DNA of 64,000 nt, taken from the NCBI RefSeq assembly GCF_018256155.1, contig NZ_JAERLY010000003.1, positions 1 through 64,000 on the forward strand, read 5' to 3'. Below are positions 17,568 to 26,090 of the stretch, in pieces. The notes under the pieces are model-generated. The model did no database searches and was not told the DNA's origin. It worked only from the letters and a program-made list of their open reading frames with translations. The translations under genes and the position numbers were made by a program. The stretch's first letter is position 1. Each line of letters opens with the position of its first letter. Origin of the DNA: Gluconobacter sp. Dm-62. Lineage in GTDB: Bacteria > Pseudomonadota > Alphaproteobacteria > Acetobacterales > Acetobacteraceae.

Positions 17568-18065
17568 CTATTCCGCGTCGAGGCTCAGATCGCTGTCACG
17601 ACGCAGGCCGTGCCAGCTCAGCAGGGTGTCAGCGAGGAAGAACATGAGCGATCCGACGGTGCAGGCGAGAGCTATGCCGAAAAGTGCGAGCAGCCATGCT
17701 GACGTGGAAGCGTCCCGGATCGAGCCGACAAACAGCGCCATGGCCGCACCGCAGGTCGACGCGCCACCGATCGCGTTGAGGAGAATCGCAGCGTCCAGAA
17801 CGAAGACGCGCCGGTGCAGGCGGGTCTGCTGACTTCTGAGGCGTGCGGGGGTGTCGACGGGATCGACCGGCGTGTCGTCGGTTTTCGGGGTGCCGAGTTT
17901 CTTGCGCACGTCTTCGAGATGGTCGGCGACGCGGGCCAGACGTGTGTTGAACACGTTGATGAGGGTGCCGATGCCCGACAGCATGAAAACAGGAGTGAGC
18001 GCGACCTGAATCAGATGGGCGGCGCTGTCGACGGGATCGGGGTCATAGGAAATCGGGAAAGGCAT
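17568..18065 (-). CDS. DUF2721-family membrane protein
   Basis: The 165-residue protein has three predicted membrane segments: one near the start (AAHLIQVALTPVFMLSGIGT), then two after a charged loop (AAILLNAIGGASTCGAAMAL, LLALFGIALACTVGSLMFFL). The order helix, DH/RR-rich cytoplasmic loop (TRLARVADHLEDVRKK), helix pair is typical of DUF2721, a family of unknown function. No strong ribosome site is visible at ATG 18065. Neighbours give no functional hint. Confidence 0.72.
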   Translation of the reverse strand: MPFPISYDPDPVDSAAHLIQVALTPVFMLSGIGTLINVFNTRLARVADHLEDVRKKLGTPKTDDTPVDPVDTPARLRSQQTRLHRRVFVLDAAILLNAIGGASTCGAAMALFVGSIRDASTSAWLLALFGIALACTVGSLMFFLADTLLSWHGLRRDSDLSLDAE

Positions 18066-18187
18066 AGTGTCTTATACTGCATGATCCATTTCCGGAAAGA
18101 CCGGGGTTTCGGGAACTGCGGCTCTGGAAAAGACCGGGGAAGATGGAGTAGGGAAGGGCAGCCATTGCCAGAGGTGTCCCCGCCCGG

Positions 18188-19045
18188 ATGTTCAACCTGT
18201 TTCACCTGTGCCGTCGTGTCGCCCTGTTCTGTGGCGGGATGGGGCTATCTGTCTCGATCGCGCATGCGCAGGGTGTGGTCAGCGACAGCGCGCATTGCAC
18301 CGGTCTGGCGCTTCAGGCCGAGTTTGCGTGCCGGAGCTGGACCGAGGTGGCGCAGGATGTGAAAGCGGGGACCGATACCGTCATCATTCCTGTCGGCGGG
18401 ACCGAGCAGAGCGGGCCTTACATGGCGGTCGGCAAGCATAATGTGCGGGCTCAGGTGCTGGCGGATGCTATTGCGGTTCAGGCCGGGCATACGCTGGTGG
18501 CGCCTGTTGTGGCGTATGTGCCGGAAGGGTCTACGAGCCCGCGCACGTCCCACATGAAGTTTCCGGGCACGATTTCCGTGCCGCCCGCCGTGTTCGAGGG
18601 GCTGCTCAAAGGGGCTGCGGAGAGTTTCCGCGTTCAGGGCTTTAAGCGGATCGTGCTGTTGGGCGATCATGGCGGATACCAGTCTTTCATGGCGCAGGTG
18701 GCGCAGGAGCTGAACCGGGCCTGGAAGGGTCAGGCAGCGGTGCTTTATCTGCGTGATTATTATGAAGTCGTTCCTCACCAGTATGCCGAGGCCCTGCGGG
18801 CGCAGGGGCATGCGGCCGAGGTGGGGCTTCATGCGGAGCTGAGCGATACGTCGCTGATGCTGGCGGTCGATCCGTCGCTTGTGCGTCAGGATGCATTGCG
18901 TACGGCTTCGAAACCGGGTGCGGCCGATGGCGTCTATGGTGGCGATCCACGGCGTGCATCGGCCGGGCTCGGCCGGATCGGCACGGAGATGCAGATCCGG
19001 ACCGCGGTTGCGGCAATCCAGTCTTTCCAAAGGAGCCATCCATGA
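18188..19045 (+). CDS. Secreted creatininase-family protein
   Basis: The 285-residue protein has a signal peptide (about residues 1-28, cleavage near AHA-QG), unusual for the mainly cytoplasmic creatininase fold. The family metal motif E-x-H-G-P...D appears as GTEQSGPYMAVGKHN (E73, S75, H84), so two canonical ligands (His and Asp) are replaced by Ser and His. GDHGGYQ stands where GHGGN is usual, and HAELSDTSLML where HAG-E-TS-ML is usual. Creatininase relatives hydrolyse cyclic or peptide amide bonds, including MftE of mycofactocin maturation. The stop overlaps the next start (ATGA), so it is coupled to a secreted beta-propeller. Substrate unknown. Confidence 0.78.
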   Translation: MFNLFHLCRRVALFCGGMGLSVSIAHAQGVVSDSAHCTGLALQAEFACRSWTEVAQDVKAGTDTVIIPVGGTEQSGPYMAVGKHNVRAQVLADAIAVQAGHTLVAPVVAYVPEGSTSPRTSHMKFPGTISVPPAVFEGLLKGAAESFRVQGFKRIVLLGDHGGYQSFMAQVAQELNRAWKGQAAVLYLRDYYEVVPHQYAEALRAQGHAAEVGLHAELSDTSLMLAVDPSLVRQDALRTASKPGAADGVYGGDPRRASAGLGRIGTEMQIRTAVAAIQSFQRSHP

Positions 19046-20268
19046 CATTCAAGACTCCTCTTCTGGTGGCGATGACGCTGCTGGGAGCTGCCGCGGCCCA
19101 TGCGCAGGAATATTCCCCGAGTGCGCCAATGGTGCCGGTTCCGGCCGATGCCTCCGCGCCTGTCGCCGCAACGCCGCCTGTGGCTGCGTCCGGCATCCAG
19201 ACCATTCCGGGTATGCCGCCGGTCATTGATCCGAAGAACATCTATAGCGAGACGACTCCGTCCCATATCTCGCCCGCGATCGCGCAGGACCCGGCTCGCG
19301 TCTATGTGCCAAACCTGCGCGGGGACAGTGTTTCAGTTATCGATCCGGCGTCCTTTCAGGTCGTGGATACGTTCCGCGTCGGACATTCGCCGCAGCATGT
19401 GGTGCCGTCCTGGGATCTGCGGATGCTGTGGGTGACGAATAACAGCGAGGGCCGTCCGGACGGGTCGCTCACGCCGATCAATCCGGCGACGGCCAAGCCG
19501 GGCCCGTCCATTGCCGTGGATGATCCGTACAACATGTATTTCACGCCGGACGGCAAATACGCGATCACGGTGGCGGAAGCGCACAAGCGTCTGGACTTCC
19601 GCGATCCGCATACGATGGAGCTGAAGGGCTCGGTCGAGACGCCGGAATGCAAGGGCGTCAATCACGCCGATTTCTCCATCGACGGCAAATACGCGATCTT
19701 CACCTGCGAGTTCGGCGGCTATGTCGCCAAGGTCGATACGGTGAACCTGAAGATGATCGGGATGCTGAAGCTGTCCAAGGGCGGGATGCCGCAGGACATC
19801 CTGACGGCGCCGGATGGTCACAAGTTCTATGTGGCGGACATGATGGCGGACGGCGTGTTCGTCGTGGACGGGGATTCCTTCACGGAGACCGGTTTCATCC
19901 CGACGGGCATTGGCACGCATGGCCTGTATCCGAGCCGTGACGGCAAGCTGATGTATGTCGCCAATCGCGGCTCGCATCGTATCCATGGTCCAAAGCATGG
20001 GCCGGGTGGCGTGTCGATCATCGATTTCGCGACGGACAAGGTCGTCAAGACCTGGATGATCCCTGGTGGTGGCAGCCCGGACATGGGCAATGTCAGCGCG
20101 GACGGCAAGCTGCTCTGGCTTTCGGGCCGGTTCGACGATGTGGTCTATGCGATCGATACCGACACGGGGGCGATGCGCAAGATCCCGGTCGGCGCGGAGC
20201 CGCATGGCCTGACGGTCTGGCCGCAGCCGGGACGTTACAGCGTCGGGCACACGGGCATCCTGCGGTAA
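19042..20268 (+). CDS. Secreted YncE-like beta-propeller protein
   Basis: The 408-residue protein has a signal peptide (cleavage near AHA-QEY), an Ala/Pro-rich linker to about residue 60, then a seven-bladed-type propeller. Repeated units include VYVPNLRGDSVSVIDPASF, FTPDGKYAITVAEAHKRL, FSIDGKYAIFTCEFGGYV, APDGHKFYVADMMADGVFVV and SADGKLLWLSGRFDDVVYAI. This YVTN/YncE pattern is typical of periplasmic propellers, often near quinoprotein or metal systems. Translational coupling to the creatininase-like gene suggests a joint periplasmic function. A strong terminator follows. No catalytic residues can be assigned. Confidence 0.82.
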   Translation: MTFKTPLLVAMTLLGAAAAHAQEYSPSAPMVPVPADASAPVAATPPVAASGIQTIPGMPPVIDPKNIYSETTPSHISPAIAQDPARVYVPNLRGDSVSVIDPASFQVVDTFRVGHSPQHVVPSWDLRMLWVTNNSEGRPDGSLTPINPATAKPGPSIAVDDPYNMYFTPDGKYAITVAEAHKRLDFRDPHTMELKGSVETPECKGVNHADFSIDGKYAIFTCEFGGYVAKVDTVNLKMIGMLKLSKGGMPQDILTAPDGHKFYVADMMADGVFVVDGDSFTETGFIPTGIGTHGLYPSRDGKLMYVANRGSHRIHGPKHGPGGVSIIDFATDKVVKTWMIPGGGSPDMGNVSADGKLLWLSGRFDDVVYAIDTDTGAMRKIPVGAEPHGLTVWPQPGRYSVGHTGILR

Positions 20269-20292
20269 GGTCTGCGGGATTGATGGATCGGG

Positions 20293-20324
20293 AAAGGGAG
20301 GCAGATATTCTGTCTCCCTTTTTT
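20293..20324 (+). terminator. Rho-independent terminator after the creatininase/propeller operon
   Basis: AAAGGGAGGCAGA pairs with TCTGTCTCCCTTT across a 5-nt loop (one G-T pair), followed by six T residues. Confidence 0.92.
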
Positions 20325-20337
20325 ATTGGGCACGGCT

Positions 20338-20889
20338 TTACAGGTAATTGGGGCGGCAGACGTCGAGGGCCTGTAGGGCGACCTCTCCGAACTCCTGATT
20401 GCTGGCATTGAACGAGGTGTGGAAGACTTTTCCTTCGTTTTCGTTCGTATACCAGGCTGAATGACTGGTTCCTCTGCCTTTTGAAGCGGCAAAGCGCACC
20501 TGATCTGTTTGTTCGCACTCCCACTGGATAAAGACCAGGGCTGACTTGGTTTGCGCATCCCGCCAGTCCTTGAAGCCGTATTTTTCCCGAATCCGGCCCC
20601 AGAACTCCATGTAGAGCGGGCCGGATTTCTTCTTTTCGGCATCAATCTTGTCTTGTGGCAGGGGGTATTTACCCCATTCTATGAAGAGATCCCGACTTGT
20701 CTCGAGGGCTTTGCGGAGATTTTCTCCGATCCATTCCGGTGTGGCGTCCTTGCGGTCAATGAAGGTTGACCATCCGGTGACCGAGAAGAAACTTCCTCCC
20801 CGGTTATCCATCGAAATCGCCGCAACGTACTTCCGGGTCCGGATCAGGTGAGCATATCGTGTGATGCCGTTTGCACCTGGAGCAATCAT
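20338..20889 (-). CDS. Hypothetical cytoplasmic protein, 183 residues
   Basis: A strong ribosome site (AGGAGG, 7 nt before ATG 20889) supports the gene. The product is soluble, charged and rich in Trp and Tyr: KYVAAISMDNRGGSFFSVTG, then WIGENLRKALETSRDLFIEW, FWGRIREKYGFKDWRDAQ, and IQWECEQTDQVRFAASKGRG. There is no signal peptide or membrane segment. I do not recognise the family. The compact size and N-terminal beta-hairpin-like segment recall small immunity-type proteins, but no cognate toxin gene is near, so that is only speculation. Confidence 0.65.
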   Translation of the reverse strand: MIAPGANGITRYAHLIRTRKYVAAISMDNRGGSFFSVTGWSTFIDRKDATPEWIGENLRKALETSRDLFIEWGKYPLPQDKIDAEKKKSGPLYMEFWGRIREKYGFKDWRDAQTKSALVFIQWECEQTDQVRFAASKGRGTSHSAWYTNENEGKVFHTSFNASNQEFGEVALQALDVCRPNYL

Positions 20890-20967
20890 GCTTATCCTCC
20901 TGAAATCGGTGACTTTCCCGGTGGCAGAGATACGGCTGTCTGAACAGCCGCTCCGACCCTGCGTGCT

Positions 20968-21201
20968 TTACGGTCTGTTGGCGCTGGAGGATTCTCTGGA
21001 AAAAAGGCGATCGATCGCGGGGCCGATGAAGTAGCCGATGATCCCGGTGATCAGGACGGAAGGCCAGGCCCAGCCGGCATAATCTTTGAAGAAATCCTGA
21101 TTTTCCAGATAAGTCATGACAGCGATGTCGATCAGGACGAGGGTCCACAATGTCGTGGACAGGAAGGGCTGGAGCCATGCGTGGCGAACGGTACGGGTCA
21201 T
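20968..21201 (-). CDS. Small membrane protein, 77 residues
   Basis: AGGAGAGG lies about 7 nt upstream of ATG 21201. Two membrane segments are predicted (LSTTLWTLVLIDIAVMTYL and WAWPSVLITGIIGYFIGPAI), separated by a short charged loop, with a basic C-terminus. I recognise no domain. It sits 14 nt downstream of another small membrane protein on the same strand, so the two are probably cotranscribed. Confidence 0.65.
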   Translation of the reverse strand: MTRTVRHAWLQPFLSTTLWTLVLIDIAVMTYLENQDFFKDYAGWAWPSVLITGIIGYFIGPAIDRLFSRESSSANRP

Positions 21202-21215
21202 GGGGCCTCTCCTGA

Positions 21216-21527
21216 TTACGAGATCGAGACGTGGAAGACGAAGATCATCCCGCAGATAAAGGCGCCGAGCAGCGGCAGCCAGCAGGTATGCAGGTGATTG
21301 TGGTCGTCCATGTAGGAATAGGCCAGCGCGAGTGCGACATAGACATGCGCGAAGACGAGCCCGAGGACCATGCCGATGAAGCGCTTTTTCAGGACCTGCT
21401 CTTCCTGACGGTTCTTTTCGGCCAGAACGGTCGGGTCGGGGCGCTCCATCGGTGTTTCGGCGGGGGCGGCCACGGTCGTTTTCTGGGCAGGGTCGGATGA
21501 GTCCGATGAGACCAGGACAAGAGACAT
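21216..21527 (-). CDS. Small membrane protein, 103 residues
   Basis: ATG 21527 has AAGGA 8 nt upstream; longer in-frame starts give an Arg/Pro-rich extension without support. The N-terminal ~45 residues are polar (SSDSSDPAQKTTVAAPAETP). Then come RQEEQVLKKRFIGMVLG and two membrane segments (MVLGLVFAHVYVALALAYSY and LPLLGAFICGMIFVFHVSIS) joined by a His-rich loop (DDHNHLHTC). The His/Cys loop could bind metal, but that is speculative. No family recognised. Confidence 0.6.
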   Translation of the reverse strand: MSLVLVSSDSSDPAQKTTVAAPAETPMERPDPTVLAEKNRQEEQVLKKRFIGMVLGLVFAHVYVALALAYSYMDDHNHLHTCWLPLLGAFICGMIFVFHVSIS

Positions 21528-21752
21528 CGCTGGATTCCTTGGCATGATCCTCGCCGATCGGCGGGCGATGCGGGGCCGCGGAAAGTTCGGGCCGGGAAAT
21601 CGTCTGCGGGGAACCGGGAGGAGGGTTCTCGATAATGTGGAGGCAGAATGAGCCTGCAAGCGTGTGAACGCAAGACTTTATTTAATTGATTAACAATTAT
21701 GTGGAAATGCAACGGATGGTGAAACCGGCCCCTGAACGGGGCCGGTCTGAAA

Positions 21753-24245
21753 TCAGCCCGGCGTGCTGCCGTCAGGCTTGCCATTATCCTGCGCCGTTTC
21801 TGGCGCTGGCTTCTGGGCAGGCGCCTTTGGCGTGGTGGGAGCGTCGTTGGCTGGGGCTGGCAGGGTGACGTCTGCTGTGATGCGCATGGCATTGCCCGGC
21901 GGCGTCGTGAAGTAGGATGTGCCTGTATAGAACTTGACGTTCTCTGCGGCGAGTTGATTGGTGATGCGGCGGTAGAACTCGCGTTTCACCTTCCATTTCA
22001 TCATCGGCGTCGTGCGGAAGCTGCCAAGGAGCGTGGCCCCCCCGCTATCACTGTTGTCCACACCCAGATCATTATAGTCCGACAGGATCATGGGGCCGAA
22101 GACCGGATCGTCGCGCATTTCCTTGAGTGTCTTGGCCATGATGGCCGTGACGCGTGGCAGATTTTCAGAGAGGTCGAGCTGCTGCTTGACGATGACCTGA
22201 TTGTAACCGCGCGCCGTGTTGGCGATCGAGGAGACGGACGAGAACGGGATGATGTGAAGGTCGCCGTTGATGTCGCGAACCTTCACGGTGCGGATCGAAA
22301 GGTTTTCCACCGTTCCCGAGACGCCGCCGGTCGTCACCCAGTCCCCCACCTGGATGGCATCTTCGACGAGCATGAAGAAGCCCGTGATGAAATCCTTGAC
22401 CAGGCTCTGCGAACCGAAGGCGATGGCGGCACCCATGATGCCCGCGCCGGTGAGCAGTGGCGTGACGTTGATCCCGATCTGCGAGAGCGTCGTGACGGCC
22501 ACGATGATGATGATGATGGCCAGCAGGACCGTGCGGATGATGGGCAGGACTGTGCGCAGGCGTGTCGCACGGGACATCTGGTCCGACTTCTCGAAGCGTG
22601 TGAGCTGCTGGCTGAGGAAAGCGTTGATGATTTCCCAGATCGCAACGGCCACGCTGAGGGCGACCAGCATCGTCAGGACGGCGTCAAGCAGATGACGTCC
22701 CACCGCGTTTTTCATGAAGAAACCGAATGTGGGCAGGCCCCAGGCTTCAGTCATGGCGATCAGAGTCAGGAAGAGGATGGCGCCGGTGAGGATCCGGCGG
22801 GCAAAAGGGTAATAGCGGTCGGCGCGCTTCTGCAGGTCCGGGAAGCGTTCGGTCAGGACCGGGTTGATGCGGAAGAAGCGGTCCTGAAGTCCGTAAGCCA
22901 GCACGGCCAGCAGCCGGGAGGCGACAAGGATACCGATGGTGATGCCGGTGGTGTCGAGGATCCAGCGATAGCCGCCGGGCAGATGGGCGGCCCAGACGAT
23001 CCAGAGGGACACATCGAGGAACATGGCCGGCACCCACCACAGGCGTGTGATGGCGACGATGAAGGTCCACATCGCGGTGTCAGGGACGGCGCGGGGCTGA
23101 AGCGCGCGGCTGACGAGGTGCCGGATGCGCCAGATGAAGACGGCGATCAGGATGTGTTCGATCAGGACCACGCCACGGATCATGGCGTCCGTGCCGCGCG
23201 GGGAGAGGTTGAACTGGCTGCCCAGCGTGGAGAGGCAGAAAATGATGGCCGGGGCTGCGACCAGTACGTTCCACCAGCGGGTCAGCAGAAATGCTGTTGC
23301 GTCCGTGGCGGGCAGCAGGCGGATGGTGGGAGAGCGTGGCGCAAAGCCGGTTTCGACGAACAGGTACAGGCAGCGCGCCGCGGCGTAGCAGTTGGCGAGC
23401 GTCATGATGACGTTATCGGTCTTCTCGCTCCACGGCAGGACCAGAACGGCGAGATAGGCAACGGCCAGAAAAGCGAGGACCGGCACGGCCTTCAGCGCGA
23501 AATGACCCAGTGCATAGGGCACGCGGGAGAGGAAGCGCAGGGTTTCGACCTGACGTCGCTGATCCGCGGCGCGCGTTTCGCTGGAGCCGTCGACGATGGG
23601 TTCCTGTGGCGCGGTTTCCTCGGCTTCGACGACGTTGTGCTGTTCGCGTTTTTCAGCATTCTGGGTGAGCTGAAGCAGTGGCTTGTGCAGGCTGAGGGCG
23701 ACGATCCGCTCCAGTGCGATGCCGCAGAGCATGACCACGAGGCCGCCTCCGAAAGCATGCAGGATCGTGGTGCGGGTAGCGGCAGAAGCGAGCGTCGTAT
23801 GCGCCCAGCGTCCAACGATTCCGAGATCGCTGAACAGGCCAAGGAAGTTGTGCAGGTAACCGAGCGTCTGGATACGGATGCTGCTCAGGCCGGTGTGGAT
23901 GTCAGGCGGGACTTCAGCGACGGTTTTGGCCGGCGCAGCCTTTGCGGGCGTCACGGCAGGGGCAGCCGGGACCGGGGTCGCTGCCGGAGTTTCGACCTGA
24001 AGGCCTCGGGCCATCAGGGACAGGGTGTGGGTAAAGGCGTCCCGCTCTTTGGGATTGTTCAGGACATTGAGGAGCTGCTGTGCTTCCTGCTGGTTCAGTT
24101 GCGCGGGTGCTGTGCTGTCTGCGGCTTTTGCCGGGAGCAGGGACGTCAGAACGCCAAGGAGAAGAAAAAGAATGATGCCGGGGACGGTGCGTCCGGTTCG
24201 TGCAGGTGACGATGGAGACGGATCGGGACGGGGTATCGACGGCAT
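21753..24245 (-). CDS. MscS-family mechanosensitive channel (large, multi-helix type)
   Basis: This 830-residue protein has a signal peptide (cleavage near AKA-ADS), a periplasmic domain with an Ala/Pro/Thr linker, many predicted membrane helices between about 150 and 620, and a C-terminal MscS core. The pore helix is seen in TPLLTGAGIMGAAIAFGSQS, followed by LVKDFITGFFMLVEDAIQVG and GDWVTTGGVSGTVENLSIRT, the beta domain of MscS. The last 50 residues are Pro/Ala-rich. The architecture resembles E. coli YbiO/MscM-like paralogues that release solutes on hypo-osmotic shock. The HxlR gene lies upstream on the same strand. Confidence 0.9.
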   Translation of the reverse strand: MPSIPRPDPSPSSPARTGRTVPGIILFLLLGVLTSLLPAKAADSTAPAQLNQQEAQQLLNVLNNPKERDAFTHTLSLMARGLQVETPAATPVPAAPAVTPAKAAPAKTVAEVPPDIHTGLSSIRIQTLGYLHNFLGLFSDLGIVGRWAHTTLASAATRTTILHAFGGGLVVMLCGIALERIVALSLHKPLLQLTQNAEKREQHNVVEAEETAPQEPIVDGSSETRAADQRRQVETLRFLSRVPYALGHFALKAVPVLAFLAVAYLAVLVLPWSEKTDNVIMTLANCYAAARCLYLFVETGFAPRSPTIRLLPATDATAFLLTRWWNVLVAAPAIIFCLSTLGSQFNLSPRGTDAMIRGVVLIEHILIAVFIWRIRHLVSRALQPRAVPDTAMWTFIVAITRLWWVPAMFLDVSLWIVWAAHLPGGYRWILDTTGITIGILVASRLLAVLAYGLQDRFFRINPVLTERFPDLQKRADRYYPFARRILTGAILFLTLIAMTEAWGLPTFGFFMKNAVGRHLLDAVLTMLVALSVAVAIWEIINAFLSQQLTRFEKSDQMSRATRLRTVLPIIRTVLLAIIIIIVAVTTLSQIGINVTPLLTGAGIMGAAIAFGSQSLVKDFITGFFMLVEDAIQVGDWVTTGGVSGTVENLSIRTVKVRDINGDLHIIPFSSVSSIANTARGYNQVIVKQQLDLSENLPRVTAIMAKTLKEMRDDPVFGPMILSDYNDLGVDNSDSGGATLLGSFRTTPMMKWKVKREFYRRITNQLAAENVKFYTGTSYFTTPPGNAMRITADVTLPAPANDAPTTPKAPAQKPAPETAQDNGKPDGSTPG

Positions 24246-24382
24246 TGCTCTGGTGAGTCCTTGAGATTACGCGTTCTGGGACGCGGCCTGAGGTCCGCGC
24301 CAGGTGGTCCGCCGAGGGCGGTTTGTGAATGCAAACATGGCACAGGGTAGCCGCCCTGTCCTACCCTCTTCATGCGGAGAGA

Positions 24383-24772
24383 TCATTCGGAAGGGGTGAC
24401 TGCGTCGGAGGTGAGCCGGTCGAGGGCGTCGGCGTTGCGGATGGCCCAGTGATAGAGAAGCTCCACGGGTTCCACGAAAGTCTGTCCGAGTTCCGTCAGG
24501 CTGTAATCGACATGGGGCGGCATGATCTGCCGGACATTGCGGCGGATCAGACCCTGCGTTTCAAGCTCGCGCAGGGTCTGCGTCATCATTTTTTTTGACA
24601 GGCCGGGGATGCTGCGCTGGAGTTTTCCGGGACGTGCCGTGCCGCCCAGAAGATGCAGCGTGTGCAGGATCATGGTGGTCCATTTTCCGCTGAAAAGCCT
24701 CAGGATCCGGCGGGGCGCACAGTCTTCGGCAAAGGGCGCCTGACGGTAGTGATCGGGCAGCGGCGGTGTCAT
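24383..24772 (-). CDS. HxlR-family transcriptional regulator
   Basis: The 129-residue protein has the HxlR winged-helix pattern: CAPRRILRLFSGKWTTMILH, the LQRSIPGLSKKMMTQTLREL recognition region, and the wing segment HVDYSLTELGQTFVEPVELL. HxlR proteins sense aldehydes, quinones or redox change, often through the N-terminal Cys (here in EDCAPRR). It is divergent from the PRISE-type reductase gene 110 nt away, so it probably controls that gene and itself. Confidence 0.88.
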   Translation of the reverse strand: MTPPLPDHYRQAPFAEDCAPRRILRLFSGKWTTMILHTLHLLGGTARPGKLQRSIPGLSKKMMTQTLRELETQGLIRRNVRQIMPPHVDYSLTELGQTFVEPVELLYHWAIRNADALDRLTSDAVTPSE

Positions 24773-24881
24773 GAGGTGGGAACCTTCTGGTCACCAGGGC
24801 ACGAAAAGGTGCTATCTGGCGGAAATGGGAATGTCCTATCAGATGTGGAGCAGACCCTGTTTTCTGCAAAGGAAAAATCCC

Positions 24882-25973
24882 ATGACATCTTCTGTTCCTG
24901 TTGTGGCACCTACCCGGACTGCCCTTGTTGTCGGGGCGACGGGTATTGTCGGTCAGAACCTTGCGGCGCGTCTCGTGGCCGAGGGGTGGACGGTTCACGG
25001 GCTCGCCCGCCGTCCCCGCCATGATGTGGCTGGTGTACTGCCGGTGGCGGCCGATCTTCTGGATCCCCCCTTGCTTGCCGATGCGCTGAAGGATCTGCGG
25101 CCGAGCCATGTCTTCTTCTGCTCATGGATGCGTCAGGCGACCGAGGAGGAGAACTGCCGCGTCAATGCGGCGATGGTGCGCAACCTGTTCGCAGCTTTGC
25201 CGGAGCCGGGGCTTCTGCTTCACGCTGCGCTGACGACCGGAATGAAGCACTATCTTGGTCCGTTCGAAGCCTATGCGTCGGGAGAGCCGCCTGTGACACC
25301 GTTCCGGGAAGAGGTGCCCCGGTTGGATCTGCGGAATTTCTATTACGATCAGGAAGACGCGCTCTATGAAGCCGCCGCACGGCATGACTTTTCGTGGAGT
25401 GTCCATCGTCCGCATACCGTCATCGGTTATGCGGTCGGCAACGCGATGAACATGGGCAGTACGCTGGCGGTTTATGCGACGATCTGCCGCGAGACCGGGC
25501 GTCCGTTCGTGTTTCCGGGATCGCCTGTGCAGTGGGACGGTCTGACGGATCTGACCGATGCGCGACAGCTTGCGAGGCAGTTGCTCTGGGCGTCCACGAG
25601 TGCGGCAGGGCGCAACGAAGCCTTCAATATCGTGAATGGTGATCTGGTACGCTGGAAATGGCTCTGGCCGCGACTGGCGGAATGGTTCGGAATCGAGGCC
25701 GCACCGTATCCGGGCCATGCGACGTCGCTTGAAGAAACACTGTCTGGCGATACGGAACTCTGGGAGCAAATTGTCGCGAAATACGGTCTGACAGAGCGTC
25801 GGATCGAGCGGCTGGCTTCGGCCTGGCATACGGATGCGGATCTGGGGCGTCCGGTGGAATGTGTGACGGATATGAGCAAAAGCCGCCTCGCGGGGTTTGC
25901 GGATTACCAGTACACGCCGGATTCTTTCACCGATCTGTTTGCCCGGCTGCGGGCTGAGAAGCTGATCCCGTAA
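24882..25973 (+). CDS. PRISE-type NAD(P)H-dependent enone reductase (extended SDR)
   Basis: From ATG 24882 (AAAGGA ribosome site) the protein has 363 residues. The Rossmann motif GATGIVG is at 18-24. The PRISE (progesterone 5-beta-reductase / iridoid synthase) hallmarks are clear: LTTGMKHYLGPFEAY with the conserved Lys, and NFYYDQED at 152-159 with the catalytic Tyr. WSVHRPHTVIGYAVGNAMNM follows. Family members reduce activated C=C bonds of enones with NADPH. Its physiological substrate in acetic acid bacteria is unknown. The divergent HxlR regulator suggests induction by an electrophile such as an enone or quinone. Confidence 0.86.
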   Translation: MTSSVPVVAPTRTALVVGATGIVGQNLAARLVAEGWTVHGLARRPRHDVAGVLPVAADLLDPPLLADALKDLRPSHVFFCSWMRQATEEENCRVNAAMVRNLFAALPEPGLLLHAALTTGMKHYLGPFEAYASGEPPVTPFREEVPRLDLRNFYYDQEDALYEAAARHDFSWSVHRPHTVIGYAVGNAMNMGSTLAVYATICRETGRPFVFPGSPVQWDGLTDLTDARQLARQLLWASTSAAGRNEAFNIVNGDLVRWKWLWPRLAEWFGIEAAPYPGHATSLEETLSGDTELWEQIVAKYGLTERRIERLASAWHTDADLGRPVECVTDMSKSRLAGFADYQYTPDSFTDLFARLRAEKLIP

Positions 25974-26090
25974 CACGTGGTTTGCGGGGCCTTGCGGTTT
26001 CACGACCGGAAAGGTCCTGCTTTCCGTTTCAGTCAGTGGTATGATGAGGGTTGTATTCTGAATCAGTGGAATGAGCCTGCCTTGCATCGA

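Noticed and set aside
21954-24209. A 751-codon open frame on the plus strand
   Set aside because: Antisense to the MscS channel gene; rich in Asp, Gly, His and Arg with no recognisable fold.
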